NCBI RefSeq assembly: GCF_021869535.1
Contig: NW_026262723.1
Span: 86,740,324-86,804,323, forward strand
DNA: 64,000 bases
Reading direction: 5' to 3'
Origin: Mytilus californianus
Taxonomy: Eukaryota; Mollusca; Bivalvia; Mytilida; Mytilidae
Part shown: one piece after another, positions 27,501 through 42,500 of the stretch
How positions within the stretch are numbered: the first letter of the stretch is position 1
Layout of the letters: every line of letters begins with the position of its first letter
Notes under the pieces: model-generated
Told to the model about the DNA's origin: nothing
What the model saw: the letters and a program-made list of their open reading frames with translations, nothing else
Database searches by the model: none
Made by a program: the position numbers and the translations under genes

Positions 27501-30500
27501 TTTTCTTTATTTCACTGAAAAATCATATTATGCAATGTATTATATGCAAGGCACAACAATTGCTATATCAATACTATAATAGAAAAGAAATGTAAATATA
27601 CATGCATTAGTAAATAAAAAATCATTATTTAATTGTCAGTGATATTGTGAAAATATTTAATTATATGTGGTACCCATTGATGTGAACTTTTTGTATAAAA
27701 AAAAAACAAATTTTAATACCCAACAAAATGCATAACTCCTCTTAGTTCATTCATGAAAATAACAATAAAAAATTTTTTAAACACAAACCATACCATTTAT
27801 TTTTCCACAAAAAAAGAACACCCAAAATATACTATCATTATGCACAATAAACTCTTGACACAGGGATATGTCTCGCCTGTCGGCATAAAATTCAGAAAAA
27901 GACAATCTGATGGACAGCAAAATTGCTTATTAATTCAGTCGCTGGACCATGATCTAGTGTGCAAAGCCTGAAAAGGGTCAACAAACTAATATGTACTGAT
28001 AGTAATGCGACTTCATACAAAATATCATTGATCTATCAAAAGTAAATCCTATCAAACTAACTTAAGCAGAAACTTAACACTGACAAACTGAGATGTACAG
28101 ACAGTAATGTAACTTTACAGAAAATATCATTGTCTATTGTAAGTAGTTCCTATCAATATAACTTAAGCAGAAAACTTAACATTGAAAATTGCTAATTAAT
28201 TCAAAGTCACTGGACCATGTCCTAGGGGCAGGTCTCAAAATATACTTCAAACTGATATGTACTGATAGTAATGCAACTTTATAGAAAATATCATTGATCT
28301 ATCACAAGTAGTTCCTATCAAACTAACTTAAGCAGGCATAACAAAAACTGAACACCCAAAATATACATATCAACTATCATCATTCACAAAAACTGAACAC
28401 CCGAAAACATACTATCACAGTGAATGAAAACAATCTGAGTGCTTACATTTAATTCCAGTTTATATTCCACTGATGACTTATCACCAATGAAGAATTGTAC
28501 AATTTGCATTATTTTTTAGCAGACTCAGATAAATATGCTCACTGTTATGCGAAATATTTTAAAAACTATACACTATAAAGTCTATGAACTACACTGGTGC
28601 ACGTGAACTGAATTGATGAGACATATCTCACTCATATCAAGGGTTTAACTGAATTGATGAGACATATCTCACTCATATCAAGGGTTTAACTGAATTGATG
28701 AGACATATCTCACTCATATCAAGGTGTTAAATTGTGAAAATACCTTATAACAAGTCAATTTGTTAAAATATGATTAAAAATAGAATACTGCTGCAAAAAA
28801 GGCAAATTAAATATGTGACAAATGATTTGTTCCAAAACTTATTCTGTTCTACTGAACCAAGAAAATTTGTTAAACATTTATCTATAATTCTCAAGCATAT
28901 GTCTAAAGACAGCTGTATTATTCCAGAAAAACAAGGAACAAATAACTTGTCACAAAATTCTTTTCTTCCAAGTGATTTTTATATGCTGTGTAGCCTCAAA
29001 ACAATCCAAAAACACACACTGGTTAAATAGAACACTATGTTAATTTCCAGAAAGGAAAACTAATTGTTAAATCAAATGAAATGAACTAAAAAAGGATCCA
29101 TCAACATATCTATTAAAAAAGTAAGAAAAACTGCATAAGTGGGCAAGTGAGATTAACTAACATTATGCACATATTCTTTTTCAGTTACATAAAAACCAAC
29201 AGTCAGTCAGTATGAAGAAAACAGGAGAGGGCTAAAATGGGGGGAAAGGGATAATGATTTTCATTGCAAGCAGCACTATGTAATATAATCTTCTAAAATA
29301 AAATAGTTATCAATAGAGTTGCTGAAAGGATAGATGGTAGATATTTTTACTTCTTTCAGACATAAATAAACCTTATTTACATATGACCAATATCTTCCTG
29401 TTGGTATTCAAATATTTATGTATCAAATTGAAATTATTTCTGCTTGTTGTGAACTTATTTCCCCTAAACAAAATTAACGTCCATTTAAATAAAACTTGCA
29501 ACTTTCAATTTTCAGTTTTTATTTTTTTACCTTACAAGCATCTCGAACCTACTTATTTCAGTTTAGATACTTTAATTTTAATTCAATAAATTTACATATG
29601 AGGTTAAGATCTTTGATATCTATATATTATTATCTCTCCCACCCCATACAATGGAATAATTTTAAAAAATAAACCGACTCCAATGAGATATGAAATTGGT
29701 GTTTACCTGGTGTTTGGAGTCCAAATGCATGACTTATTATATTGGATTATGGTAACAAAAAATGTGTGTTGCAATTTTTAAGCATATCAAATCTTTTTAG
29801 AATCAGGGAGAGAAATTCTATTGCTGTCAAAACTCAGTGCATACTCACTACAAACAAAACCAACTATAATAAACTGAAAATAAAATCATGCAAAGTAAGT
29901 AGTTTATAAAATACTTTATAGGTCTGAAAAAAGAATCAATTATCAGGGAAAACAAATTTCAAAAAGCATAGCCAAGAATGTTAAACAACTAAAGATGAAC
30001 AAAAATTTACTTTACCTATTGCTAAATAACCATATATAATTGAGTTAAATTTGTAATTATGCAGCGAGAATGAGTGACAATTTAATATTTTAAAGATTGA
30101 TGTCTTTGTCCATTTTTGGACATCTCTAAAACTGTTCTGTATCTAAACTTGTTTGTTTTTTTAAATATGTTTGCACTTGTACCTTCAAAAATGACAACTA
30201 TGACAGACAGAGGAAGTTGTGTATGCTATAAGGAGGGTCTATGAATCCCTTCCTTTTAAATGAATTCTACTGTGTTCTACACTCTGATTATATTTCACAC
30301 TCAATCTACTTAACACTTACCATTTGAATATTTTTCTAATCAGCCTGAGAATATTGTGTATAAAGTTAACTAACACAACCAGAACTAGAATATAACTCTT
30401 CCTGGCAACAGCAAAAAACACGCATGCTATGCTAATGACATATGGCACTTGAAGTTGGAACTTAAACTTAGTATATACTTTATTTCCTATTTGGGAATTA

Positions 30501-33500
30501 AGTTGGTTCTATCCCACACAAAAATAAGAATTTGGACTAAAAATAAGTATAAGCATTAATATCCTAACACAGTAAAATGCGTGTCTACGACAGAAGAGAG
30601 CTTTAATAATTTAACATGCCTACATTTTTTATTAATCGATACCAGAAATTTGTATTAAATTTTGGAGTCTTTTTTAGGGAGTTACAAATCTGCTAAATAC
30701 AAATAAAATGATATAATGCAAATTTGAAAAAAAATGAATTTTAAAAGTCAAGCAAATTTTCCTTAATAAAAGGAAATAGGACATTAAGCGAATATGATAA
30801 TACTATGCTGAAGTAAGTAAGTTGTTTATTTCGAGAATAAAGGAATACAAATATTTGCTTCTATCCAATATCTACTTACTCAACCTGTTCTGTTGCTTGT
30901 TTCTCAATAAATTCCTTTTTATCACAGTAGACTTTCAGTAATTTATCAAATGCTTCCTGAAAAGACAGTGTCAACAATTTGTTTAACTATATATATATAT
31001 TAGTAATATGATAAATGCTTTTCAATGCTTACAATTCTAAATTAAGACTTTCTTTCAATTTTTAGACACTAAATTAACCAGAAATGGCTAGGTACATTTA
31101 TAAGTATGGAGAACCCAAAAAATCATTCATATCAAAAGTTAAAAAAAAATAGTAGATGCAAAACTTGCTGTCTAGCAATGTTTAAAGAGTTGCACATAGC
31201 AAACTAAAGTAATTTGAATTTGTAATCAATGCTGTACTGGAAAATCAGTTAGATCAAAAATTAAAATAACAGGTGCACAACTTCATGTCCTGTAAGAGAA
31301 TCTGTGCAAGTTTGGTTGAATTCTGTCAATCTTCTTTTCAAGGGGTCGGAGATTAAAAGTATAATGTGGATGATGATGACAACATAACTGATTCCTGTGT
31401 GTTGCTAGTGACAACAGGGCACCTATAAATGAAATAGATGTCTTATGTTTATTTTTGTTATAATTTTGTTTTATACATAAAGAGTTCCATAAGAAACAAC
31501 TGAAAAGCTCAAAATTAAATATAGAATGTCTATTTTGAAGAACATTAAATAACTATCAGATGATTTTTCTCTACTAGTAATTTTGGGAAAGAAGTTGAAT
31601 AATTTCCACTTTGACAGGCACAGTACTTTTATATGTGTTTTTACCACACTAATCTTGTCATAACTTTTCAAACAACAAAATATCTCCCTTTATTCTCAAA
31701 AGGACAAACCTGCTCATAGGGTTCCAAGCCATGTTTCTGTTTATTTCTCATGCTTCTCTTCTGAAGATAAATTGCTGAAAATTAAAAAATGCATTGTATA
31801 GTAAGAGATAAAACTCTTTGTATTAATAATTACATTTTCTAGCTTGGCAGAATTTTCTATCGAAATCTTTCATCATTATTTTCATTACAACTCAATTTTA
31901 CTTGACTGATCTACTAAGAATTTTGTGAAAAGAGTCCTAACGTCTTAATGGTATAATGTTTTTGGAAGAATTCTATGCTAAAAATGATAGAATTGACAAT
32001 CAAAAGGGGGGGGGGGGGGGGGGTCTGAAAACATCCTCAATGCCCTGCCCCCTAAATGTGCCACTACATACCATAATTTCAAGTATGAAAGCTATTTTTT
32101 TTATAAAGCGTACTAAATATCCCCAGCCAAATAACATATCTATGCAACATTTTTTTTTATCTTAAATCTGAACTGATGATGATTTTCGTTGTCATATAAA
32201 GGAAACATTTTACTTTCATATGATTAACTGTTTAGGCTATTTCATGAATAGGTCAATGATGTGTCAATGATCCCCAGACAGGTGTCTCACTAATCAACAG
32301 TACTTGACCTTCTACAAGCAGTATAGAAAATACCATACTTTATCAGATATATAATTCAATCCATTCATAATTCATGGAAAGTCAATATTTGAGTAAAACA
32401 TTATACAAACCATATTCTATACTGTCTGTTGATACTTGACTACTGAATGGCCAATAAAATGGTTTCTGAAAAATAAAACAACTTCTTAATAAGAATTATT
32501 ACCAAGAATTACATTTGCACCCATTTCAAGAAGGTTGATGGGCAGAATATATATAGACCAATGTAGTTATCTAATGTAACCATAAAACACACTGAAACAA
32601 GCAAGTACAAATTTCATATATTCAACTCAGTAAAGTTCCTGCCTAACAATACTATTCTGGGACATTTGAATATCCTGCCTAACACTGCTATTCTGGGACA
32701 TTTGAATATCCTGCCTAACACTGCTATTCTGGAATATAACATATCCTGCCAAACACTGCTATTCTGGGACATTAACATATCCTGCCTAACACTGCTATTC
32801 TCGAACATTTGAATATCCTGCCTAACACTACTATTCTGGGACATTTGAATATCCTGCCTAACACTGCTATTCTGGAATATAACATATCCTGCCTAACACT
32901 GCTATTCTGGGACATTAACATAGCTTGCCTAACACTGCTATTCTGGGACATTAACATATCCTGCCTAACGCTGCTATTCTGGGACATTAAAATATATACT
33001 GCCTAACACTGCTATTCTGGGACATTAACATATCCTGCCTAACACAAAGTGACAGCTATTCTGCCAGAATTCAACTAATTATACTAAAAATATCAAAATT
33101 AAAAATTTGAAGACATTTACAGTATTTAAAGAAAAACTAATCCAAGAATTCAAATATAGAAAAATATTTAACAAGTGGCCGAACAACACATTAATTCACG
33201 AATATGAGTAGCGCATGAGTTAATTATCAGTGTTGTTCAGTCACGAGTTGAATATTTGTTGATATTTTAATTTTTGGATTAATTATTCTTTTTATTACAT
33301 TGACCATGGACTTATATTAATTGAAATGATGTAGAAAATGAAAGGAACTATATTTTTTTCTACGCATTACCAATTCGTTTTGATGCAATGTCCTCGACAA
33401 TGTCTTGACAACACCCATTGTTGTATGACATCCGAGGAGTGAAATTATCAAATTTATTTCATATGTGAAATTATCAGTTTTTATTTCACTGGGAAATCAC

Positions 33501-36500
33501 AGTTGAAGACATTGCTGATATAAATTTGATTAAAACCTGGCAAGAATTGTACATGTGAGAGTGCTTACATGAACAAATGGACTCACAGACAGATGCCTGC
33601 TATTTCTATGTCCTTCAAAACAAGTTGCGCAGGGGACAAAAAGAAGGTCAAATAAAAAGTGTAAAATATGATAAGCAGTAACAAACTAATTACAGTAGAT
33701 TGATTGATTGATTGGTGTTTAACGCCACTTTCAACACTATTGTGCTATTTCGTGGCAGTGTTTTTTTATTCATGGAGGAAGCCGGAGTGCCCGGAGAGAA
33801 CCACAGACCTTCGGTAGGAAAACTATCAATCCAAGTCAATTAAGATTGGAGTCGTGTGCACCTGCCCCGTGCGGGATTCGAACTCACAACCTCAGTGTTG
33901 ACTGGCTCGTGATACAGTAGATGTGGAATACAGGTTTTTTTTCATTTTGGATAAGGCATTCCAGCAACCATAATTGAACTCGGGATGGTTTAGAGCTTGA
34001 CACATTATATAGACCCCTGTCTAATGTTGATTACTTAAAGTTGCCCTCTAGATGTCTTTTGATGTTGGGTTGCTTTCACATAGATGTAAATACCTGACAT
34101 CTTATTTTATCCATTTAAAAAAAAAACAATAGCAATAAAAACACTGGTTATTTCTTAGTACATGTAGTAATACATGGGATTGTTGTTTTATATAGACCCA
34201 ACCAATATATCCCTTCTTTTTCTGACCAAGTTTTGTTTTAAATACATTACAATTTATAGAAATTTATGTAGTATATAAGCATAAATTGATGAGACTAGCA
34301 GTTTTTTATTTCTAGGAAACAGACAATTGTTGGTTTCAGTTTCTGTTTCCTTGAAAGAAAAATATGAAAACAAAGAAATCAAAGTTGTCTTTCATTTTAA
34401 ATGCACACCATTGCTGTGATACAGACACCTGTCTATTGTTGACGACTTAAAGTTGCCCAGTAGATGTCTTTGCTAAATTTTGTTGTTGGGTTGCTGTCTC
34501 ACAGATTTTATTACACAACATCCCCTTTTATTCTTATAAAGACTCCTACAGCAATAAAATCACTTTTGCTTCAATAGACTAGTTTTTTCTTAGTATTTCA
34601 TGGGTTTGTTGTTTCATATTTACCTAACTTATATATCCCTTCTTTTCAAGTTTTGTTTTTAATACATTACATTTCACTGAAATTCATGTAGTATATAAAC
34701 ACAAATTGATGAGACTACCTGTTTTTTTATTTCTAGGAAACAGACAATTGTTGGTTTCAGTTTTTGTTTCTTTGAGAAAAAAAAAATAAAACAAAGTTGT
34801 CCTTCATATTTATGAAATAGATGTTATCTAAATGATTACAAAAAGTTATGCTCACATGTAAATAATACAGGACATGTATCTTCAATTTGCTGAGATGTTA
34901 AATAGTATTCCACAGGAACAGTTGAAGCCATTTTGATTTGGGTTTTTTTTTTTTAAATACAGAAAATAGTTACATTAGTTGTGAAACCTACCACACCTTC
35001 CCCCTTTTGATTTAAAATGTGCCTAGTTTACATATGAAATGGTTTCCAAGTGTAATCTAATAATAAAATCCTAAAAATGCTTAAAGATAGATAATTTTTT
35101 CCCTCAATTTTCCATTTTGTTTGTTTGTTAATTCTACTCTATATTTATTGACATTTGACATACAATACTAACAAGGCCATAAAATAATTCCTCTCGATTT
35201 TGGTGCTAAAACTCATACCTGCACTGGTGTAAGAGAAAGGATAATCAGTGTTTTCTCATCTGATAATCATTCTATATTTAGTGGAGGCTATGTAAGTTGG
35301 TTCGTAGAATCTTTTGGTGTAATTGTAAAAAGAAATTTTTAATGAAGATTCAGATTGGTTTAGCTATATTCTAACTGACTGAAAAAGAAATCATAATGAA
35401 GATTCATATTAGTTTAGCTATTTCAACTGGAAGAACTTATTTTGATTAGATTGTAAAAATCACTGTTTAATTTTGAATTTCTTTATTTTGGGATTGTTCC
35501 ACATTTTGAAATCTCATATTAACTTCATGTGACTCATGCAGTGAGGTTCATATGGAGTTCTATCTCAATATAAACATAGGGATGTTACCAATTAGAGAAA
35601 GACGATGTAACCATATTAAATTCACATATACATATTAGCTTTATGGGTAATGAGCTGGTGACTAAGAAGAGCTATATATGAGCTTTATTTTCTTAACATC
35701 AGGAAGTACTTATTCAAAAGTATCTTTTGATCTGAAGTAGTATCTTACAGTCAAGGTTTATAACTCCATTTATGTTAAACTGCTTCAAAAATAATGTAAT
35801 ATTTCTCCTGAGATATAACATGAAGGAATTTTAGTACACAAAATACATCTGGTCCTTTGTAGATTTTTCATTCTGAACAGTATTCTTTCTGAGTATGCAG
35901 TTGATTTTGATTTCTTGATTCACCAAAGGCATGAAACATCCCCCTAATCTCAAATGCCTCGCTTTCAAAAAATGACAGTTTTTGATGTATTTCAGAGTAA
36001 ACACTATTTTACTGAGAAATACAACCTGAAAAATTTTCAAATACCTACCATTTGTTCAAGTCATAATTTGTGGTTCCTGTTACCAGTCTTACCCTATTTT
36101 TTCCCTACTGCAAGACTTTATTAAATATTTCAAAACAAGAATGCGTCCATAGTACACGGATGCCCCACTCGCACTATCATTTTCTATGTTCAGTGGACCG
36201 TGAAAATGGGGTCAAAACTCTTAATTTGGCATTAAAATTAGAAAGATCATATCATAGAGAACATGTGTACTAAGTTTCAAGTTGAATGGACTTCAACTTC
36301 ATCAAAAACTACCTTGACCAAAAACTATAACCTGAAGCGGGACAGATGGACGGACGGACAAACGAACAGACACACAGATCAGAAAACATAATGCCCCTTC
36401 TACTCTTGTAGGTGGGGCATAAAAAGTTTTATAGGAAAGATATTTTCATACATAAATAAAATAAAGTAAGCAGAGAATTTCAGAAAACATAAATAAATAT

Positions 36501-39500
36501 ATATGAATAAAAGGAGATTTAGAGTATAGTTAATAAGACAGAACCCAACAACAAATATAACCAAATAACCAAAAGAAATCTAGAGGTCAAGGATAGAAAG
36601 GTATGTTAAGCTCTAAATCTGATTTATCATCCATAGTGTTTAAAAGTTGTGAATACATTATACAGAAACAATCAAAGATCTGTCATTAAAACCCAATTTT
36701 CCTAATAAGGATAAAAACTAAGATATGACATAATACAACTACTGTCAAGGTTGAAGAATTGGGACAGGCATATGCAAAGGTTTTGTTTCCTTGTTTACCC
36801 TTACTTTTGTCAAGTTCACTATTTGGGTATGTTAAATTTTGTGCAGCTCAACCACAAGTGAAGACTCAGAAAAGGCAGTATTTTGTAATATGTACCTGGA
36901 ATCTGTATTCTACTGATCTGTCCTCCTTTATACTGTAACTTTTCAAGTCCAGTGGGTAGATATATCCATACTGACATAACAATTGTGATAAATGAATGGC
37001 CTCTCTCTGCTCCTCCATATCAAACCTCTTCCTCAACCATTGTACTAAATCATACCCTGAAGACAGAAAATGTATTGTTATTAAAATAAAATAAAATAGC
37101 AATACTTTACTGTGACTTGACTGTAAGTGTTGCTCTCCACCTATTGCAACTTATTATTCTGACCAAATTGCAATTTGTTTTATAAAACCAAACTGTTCAA
37201 CTGGTCAGAAATTTGAACAAACTGCTGTAGAAAACCACAGTCAACATGGTCAAGTAGTGAAAGTGCAAGGTGATAAAATAAAGCATACTTACAATCCTAT
37301 AAGGCTTTAATTCCACTTCATTGTTATTATGAATAAACTGCTTCGCTGAGCACAGCTGGATACGCCCGCAGAGGTCCAACCCTGAACAGTTGGGGCAAAA
37401 ATGGACACAATATTCAAGCTTGATACAGGTCTGAATTTGGATTGTATTAAATATTTAACATATTATAGGTTTCTGAATAAATGTAGTCAAAGAACTTGAA
37501 ATTGGTTATATGAATTGAATTTATATTCAATTAAAGATTTCTTGCTGTAGTGCAATACACTGTGCTGTTGCGCAATACTTAGTAAATCTGTTGTCAGACT
37601 ATAAACAAATAAAGTTCAATTAATTCTCAATGTCATATTAGAAATTTATGAAAATGTAAAGGGAGCTTACATCAATAGATATAAACAATTCACCAAAGTT
37701 TCATGAGAATTGCTGACAGCATTTTTGAGTTATTGTCCGAAAACTGGAAAAACCCCCCTTTTTTAATGAATAAAACCCCATAACTCAGAAATGTGAAATG
37801 TAAAATTTATAAAATTCTAAACGGAGCTTACATCAATAGATATAAACAATTCACCAAAGTTTCATACGAACTGCTGAAAGCATTTTTGATTTTTTTTCCG
37901 AAAACTGCAAAATCCCCCTTTTTTATGAATAAAACCCTGTAACTCGGAAACGTAAAATCTAAAATATATAAAAATCGAAAGGGAGCTCATGTCAATAGAT
38001 ATAAACAATTCACCACAATTTCTTGCAAGTTGGTGAAAGCATTCTTGAGTTATTGTCCGAAAACTGGAAAATCCCCCTTTTTTTAATGAATAAAACCCCA
38101 TAACTCGGAAACGTATAAATTAAAATTTATAAAAAACGAAAGGGAGCTCACATCAATAGATATAAACAATTCACCAAAGTTTTATGCAAATTGGTTAAAG
38201 CATTTTTGAGTTAATGTCCGACATGTTGACGACGGACGGACAGACGGACAACAGTATACCATAATATGTCCAGTAAACGGGCGTATAAAAATCAGTCTAA
38301 CAATTTGTATAGAATTTTTATTGTTATTTTCATGCTAAAGGTGAAAGGTAGTAATTTTGAATTGCTATAAAAATGTCCAAACTAATCTTTCATACAATTT
38401 TTCTTTCGAAAAGTCTTCTATATTCATAAGAATCAGACATCATTTGAATTAAAACATCTTATATTCAGTAAAATATATGTAAAATTACAATACGTTGTTA
38501 TAAGTTTCCATGGGAGATAACCTAAAACATTATTATTTTGAATATAGAAGACTTTTCGAAAGCAAAATTGATTATCTCCCGTGGAAACTTCCTAAAAACG
38601 TATTGTAATTTCACACATATTTAACTGAATATATAATATTTTAATTCAAATGATGTCTGATTCTTATGAATATAGAAGACTATTCGAAAGAAAAATTGTA
38701 TAAAAGCTTAGTTTGGACATTTTTATAGCAATTCAAAATTACTACCTATCACCTTTAGCATGACAATAACAATAAAATTTCTATACAAACTGTTAGACTG
38801 ATATTTCATAATAACATTGAAGTGGAATTAAAGTCTAATAGGATTGTAAGTATGCTTTATTTTATCAACTTGCACTTTCACGACTTGACTGTGGTTTTCT
38901 ACAGCAGTTAGTTCAAATTTCTTACCAGTTGAACAGTTTGGTTTTATAAAATAAATTGCAATTTGGTCAGAATTTTGAATAAGTTGCAGTAGGTGGAGAG
39001 CAACACTTACAGTCAAGTCACAGTAACATGTAAGTTATGCAAATATTCAAAGCCAATGAACCATGACTGAAGGTACATGGCTAAACAATCTCCATGGACA
39101 TGAGATGTGCCAAAGCTAATACAACTGCAAACCAAATACCATTGACTTACCTTAAGTCGTTCCCTTTAAACAAACCTAAACACAAACATTAACTTGTAAA
39201 CTATGTAAAAGTTTCAAAGTCAATGAACCATGCTGAGGGGGTGTAGCTATATAATCTCCATGGAAACAAGACTTGCAAATGCCAATAAATTTGCATACCA
39301 AATATTATTGACTTAACATTAGCAGTTCATATTAAACTGATCTAATCACAAACTAATACATGTAAACAAAGCAAAAGTTTCAAAGTCAATAGACCATGAC
39401 TGAGGGGCGGGGCCAAATATTCTCCATGGAAATGAGATGTGCTATTGCTTATAGAACTGCATAATGGTTCCCCTTGAACTGACCTAAACACAAACTAATA

Positions 39501-42500
39501 CATATGTAAACTAAGCAAAAGTTTCAAAGTCAATAAACTATGACTGAGGGGGCGGAGCAAAATAATATCTGTGAAAATGAGATATGCCAATGCTTATACA
39601 ACTGCATACCAAATATCATTGACCTATCACTAGTGGTTCCCCATAAACTGACCTAATCACAAACTAATACATGTAAACTAAGCGAAAGTTTCAAAGTCAA
39701 TAGGCCATTACTGAGGGGGCAGGGCCAAATAATCTCCATGGAAATGAGATGTGCCAATGCTAATACAACTGCATACCAAATATCATTGACCTACCACTAG
39801 TGGTTCGCCATAAACTAGACCTAATCACAAACTTATATTTTGTTGACGCGGGCCACGCTGCCAACACCGGAAACAGCATACCTATATGGCTCCGTCAAGG
39901 CGAGGCAATAAAATGAGACATTCTTTAAAAAATTAAAAGAACAGGGTTCGAACGCAGCCACCAATGAACATATTTTATCTGTCCAAGGGCAATAACTCCA
40001 ATATATTTGTTTTGGATCTTTCAAACTTTTTCATATATAGCGTTCAAGAAGTGTAGGCCTGAGATTGAGTTTGTTCATAATACAATTTTCTATTAAGTTT
40101 CAATCTCCAAGAGACAAAACTCCTGCAAAAATTGTTTATCATAGTCATTATCAAACTCATCAAAGACCTTGATTATATAAATCCTTGATATAAATTTAAT
40201 ACAAGCCAACAAGAAATGTAGATGTGAGATCGCGTATAATGAGATTTTCTATAGAATTAACATTTTAGAGGGACAGCAAAAAGTATGCATATCTACATAT
40301 TATGCACAGCAACTGTTCAAAAAGTAATCAGTATCCTACCCATACTTTTGGTATTTTTAGTTTGTTGACAGTCAGAAGAATAGTCAGACAGAAGGATGGA
40401 CAGACAAAGTGAAAACTATAGGGCTGCCATGCAGGCCACTAAATAACATAGATTTTTTTAATAAAATGCAAAGAAAAAGGCCTATAAACATGAATTATGT
40501 CTGAATGTATAGATAGCATTATACTCTGAATTTTATTTCAACTTTTTATTCACTTCAAATTGTTGCTTGTTTGTGCCAACAAATATCTAATTCTACACAA
40601 ATATGTATGTCATACAATTGACAGCCTATCATACAAGAATCAATAAACTTTAACAAATATGATAGGTAAATGTACATCTCAATACTTCATGTACATAGGT
40701 GACACAAATACATTAATTAATTTGCATGATGCACTTTAAGCAGGAAATGTTAACTTCATGTGAAGAGAAAAAAATGCAATTAGAAAATGTAACTATAGTA
40801 GAGTTACAGTGTGAAAAGGTCACAAAATCCCCACCCATGTATTCATCTTAATTTACAAATTAGACCCTGACCTTGCAGCCAGATATTCTAATTTTATTCA
40901 TAACACACCATTATGGCCATGGCTCAACAATAATAAAAAAACAAATATCATTAATATCCTTCAACGTGTTCAAAAGTTCTGAGTCTTACATGATGATCTT
41001 GACCTTGCAGACAGATTCCAACCTTATTCATGACACACAACAAATATATCAAATATCAATCTCCTTTAGAAAATTCAAAAGTTTAGAGTCAGATGCAACT
41101 TTGTTTATTTGAAATTGAGTTAGAAACTTCTTGAACATGAAAATGTAAAGTTGATCTCAGTTTGTGTGTTTCTCGTTTCTCATTTTATATAGATTAGACC
41201 GTTGGTTTTCCTGTTTGAATGGTTTTACACTAGTCATTTTTGGGGCCCTTTAAAGCTTGCTGTTCGGTGTGAGCAAAGGCTCTGTGTTGAAGGCCGTACC
41301 TTGACCTATAATGGTTTACTTTTACAAATTGTGACTTGGATGGAGAGTTGTCTCATTGGCACTAATACCACATCTTATATCTATTGTGACCTTGATTTTA
41401 TATATAGACATTCTAACCTTATTCCCAACACATCCTTTGGTAGTGTGCAACAATAGCACTTAGTATCATTAATATCCTATATCCTACAAGGGCTTCAAAA
41501 GTTTTGAACCAGACTTGCCTTGCACAGACAGACAAACAGACCTAGTGGAATGATCCCTTTGTACACACCCAAACAATGTTAGGGAAGCGAAACAAAAAAA
41601 ATGCAATTTGTACATCTATATCTCATTTTTGTGCATATACATTAACATGTTTATTTAACCTCAAAACAATTTTTGTTTTGCTTTTAGTTTCTTGTCATAT
41701 ATATATATCTGTTTCTGTGGTAATCTACTGAAGTGTACAACAACCTCAACTAAAGATAATATTTTACTATACAATAAGATAGCAGAGACCTATAGAGCCA
41801 ACCCAGCTTCTAACCTGTAGACTGTTGAGACTATCCCAAATTTTGATTTGTTTATTTGCATCAAACTTTGTCAATTCTTCACTGTGAAGATTTTCTTGTT
41901 TCAAATATGCAGAAAGAAATCCCTTATTTGATGAAAAATAACCTTGCACTATAAAACAATGATTTCATTGATTTAGATATCAGAATCTATGTTTACCTGT
42001 AAATGCAGTGACAGGCCGTCTGACTTTCATTGCTTGAAACAAACCAAACTTTTCACTCTGTAGTTCTTTTATGATTGTCTCCATCTACAAAATCAATTAA
42101 AAACAATTACATGTTAAGCTACCATTTTTGTACCATGTGAAGAAACCATCTATGCTAAAGTTATTATTTGAGTTCACCATAAAGTTCCAATTAGTATGAC
42201 TTTTCATGCATTTAATAAACATAATAAGTGATTGAACAGGCATAAAACAATGCATATATATGATTCAATAACCTTTGTGAGCATACTCACATACCCCATA
42301 CTTCACCAGATTCCTAAGTTCAAAGACTCATGCAATTCTGTTGTGTAGAGTTGTGATAACAAAGTTTCAGTAGTATATTTAGGGCAAAATTTTAAGTTTA
42401 AAGGGGGCATAACTCCTAGAAAAAGAATTGAATCACAGTTTCCTGTCGATATGCACATCTACATATTATGTCCTTATTATCTAAAAAGTTTTATGAAATT

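Larger units (their letters stand above)
37093..39905 (+). mobile_element. Pearl/Helitron-like element split by a palindromic element
   Basis: The left remnant aaatagcaatactttA (ending 37109) and the part from 39024 (taacatgtaagttatgc, then five to six core units to the ggaaacagcatacc block near 39880) are one element. Joining the sides with a single TA gives the aatactttaacatgtaag seen uninterrupted at 47908-47925. The 5' end is decayed against RGS exon 3. Confidence 0.8.

Noticed and set aside
28440-28510. Possible extra exon before atgtaagcac on the minus strand
   Set aside because: A stop appears in the required phase, and exons 6 and 7 already join in frame.
30885-30885. Upstream donor CAG|gttgag for exon 6
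   Set aside because: It would put exon 7 into an immediate TGA. The donor 5 bases later keeps frame and has a better consensus.
32614-33006. Repetitive frames on both strands (NSSVRQDM type)
   Set aside because: Products of the 36-bp minisatellite.
33690-33920. Possible functional tRNA gene from the B-box-like sequence
   Set aside because: The head does not fold as a complete cloverleaf with an acceptor stem, and it is followed by a SINE body.
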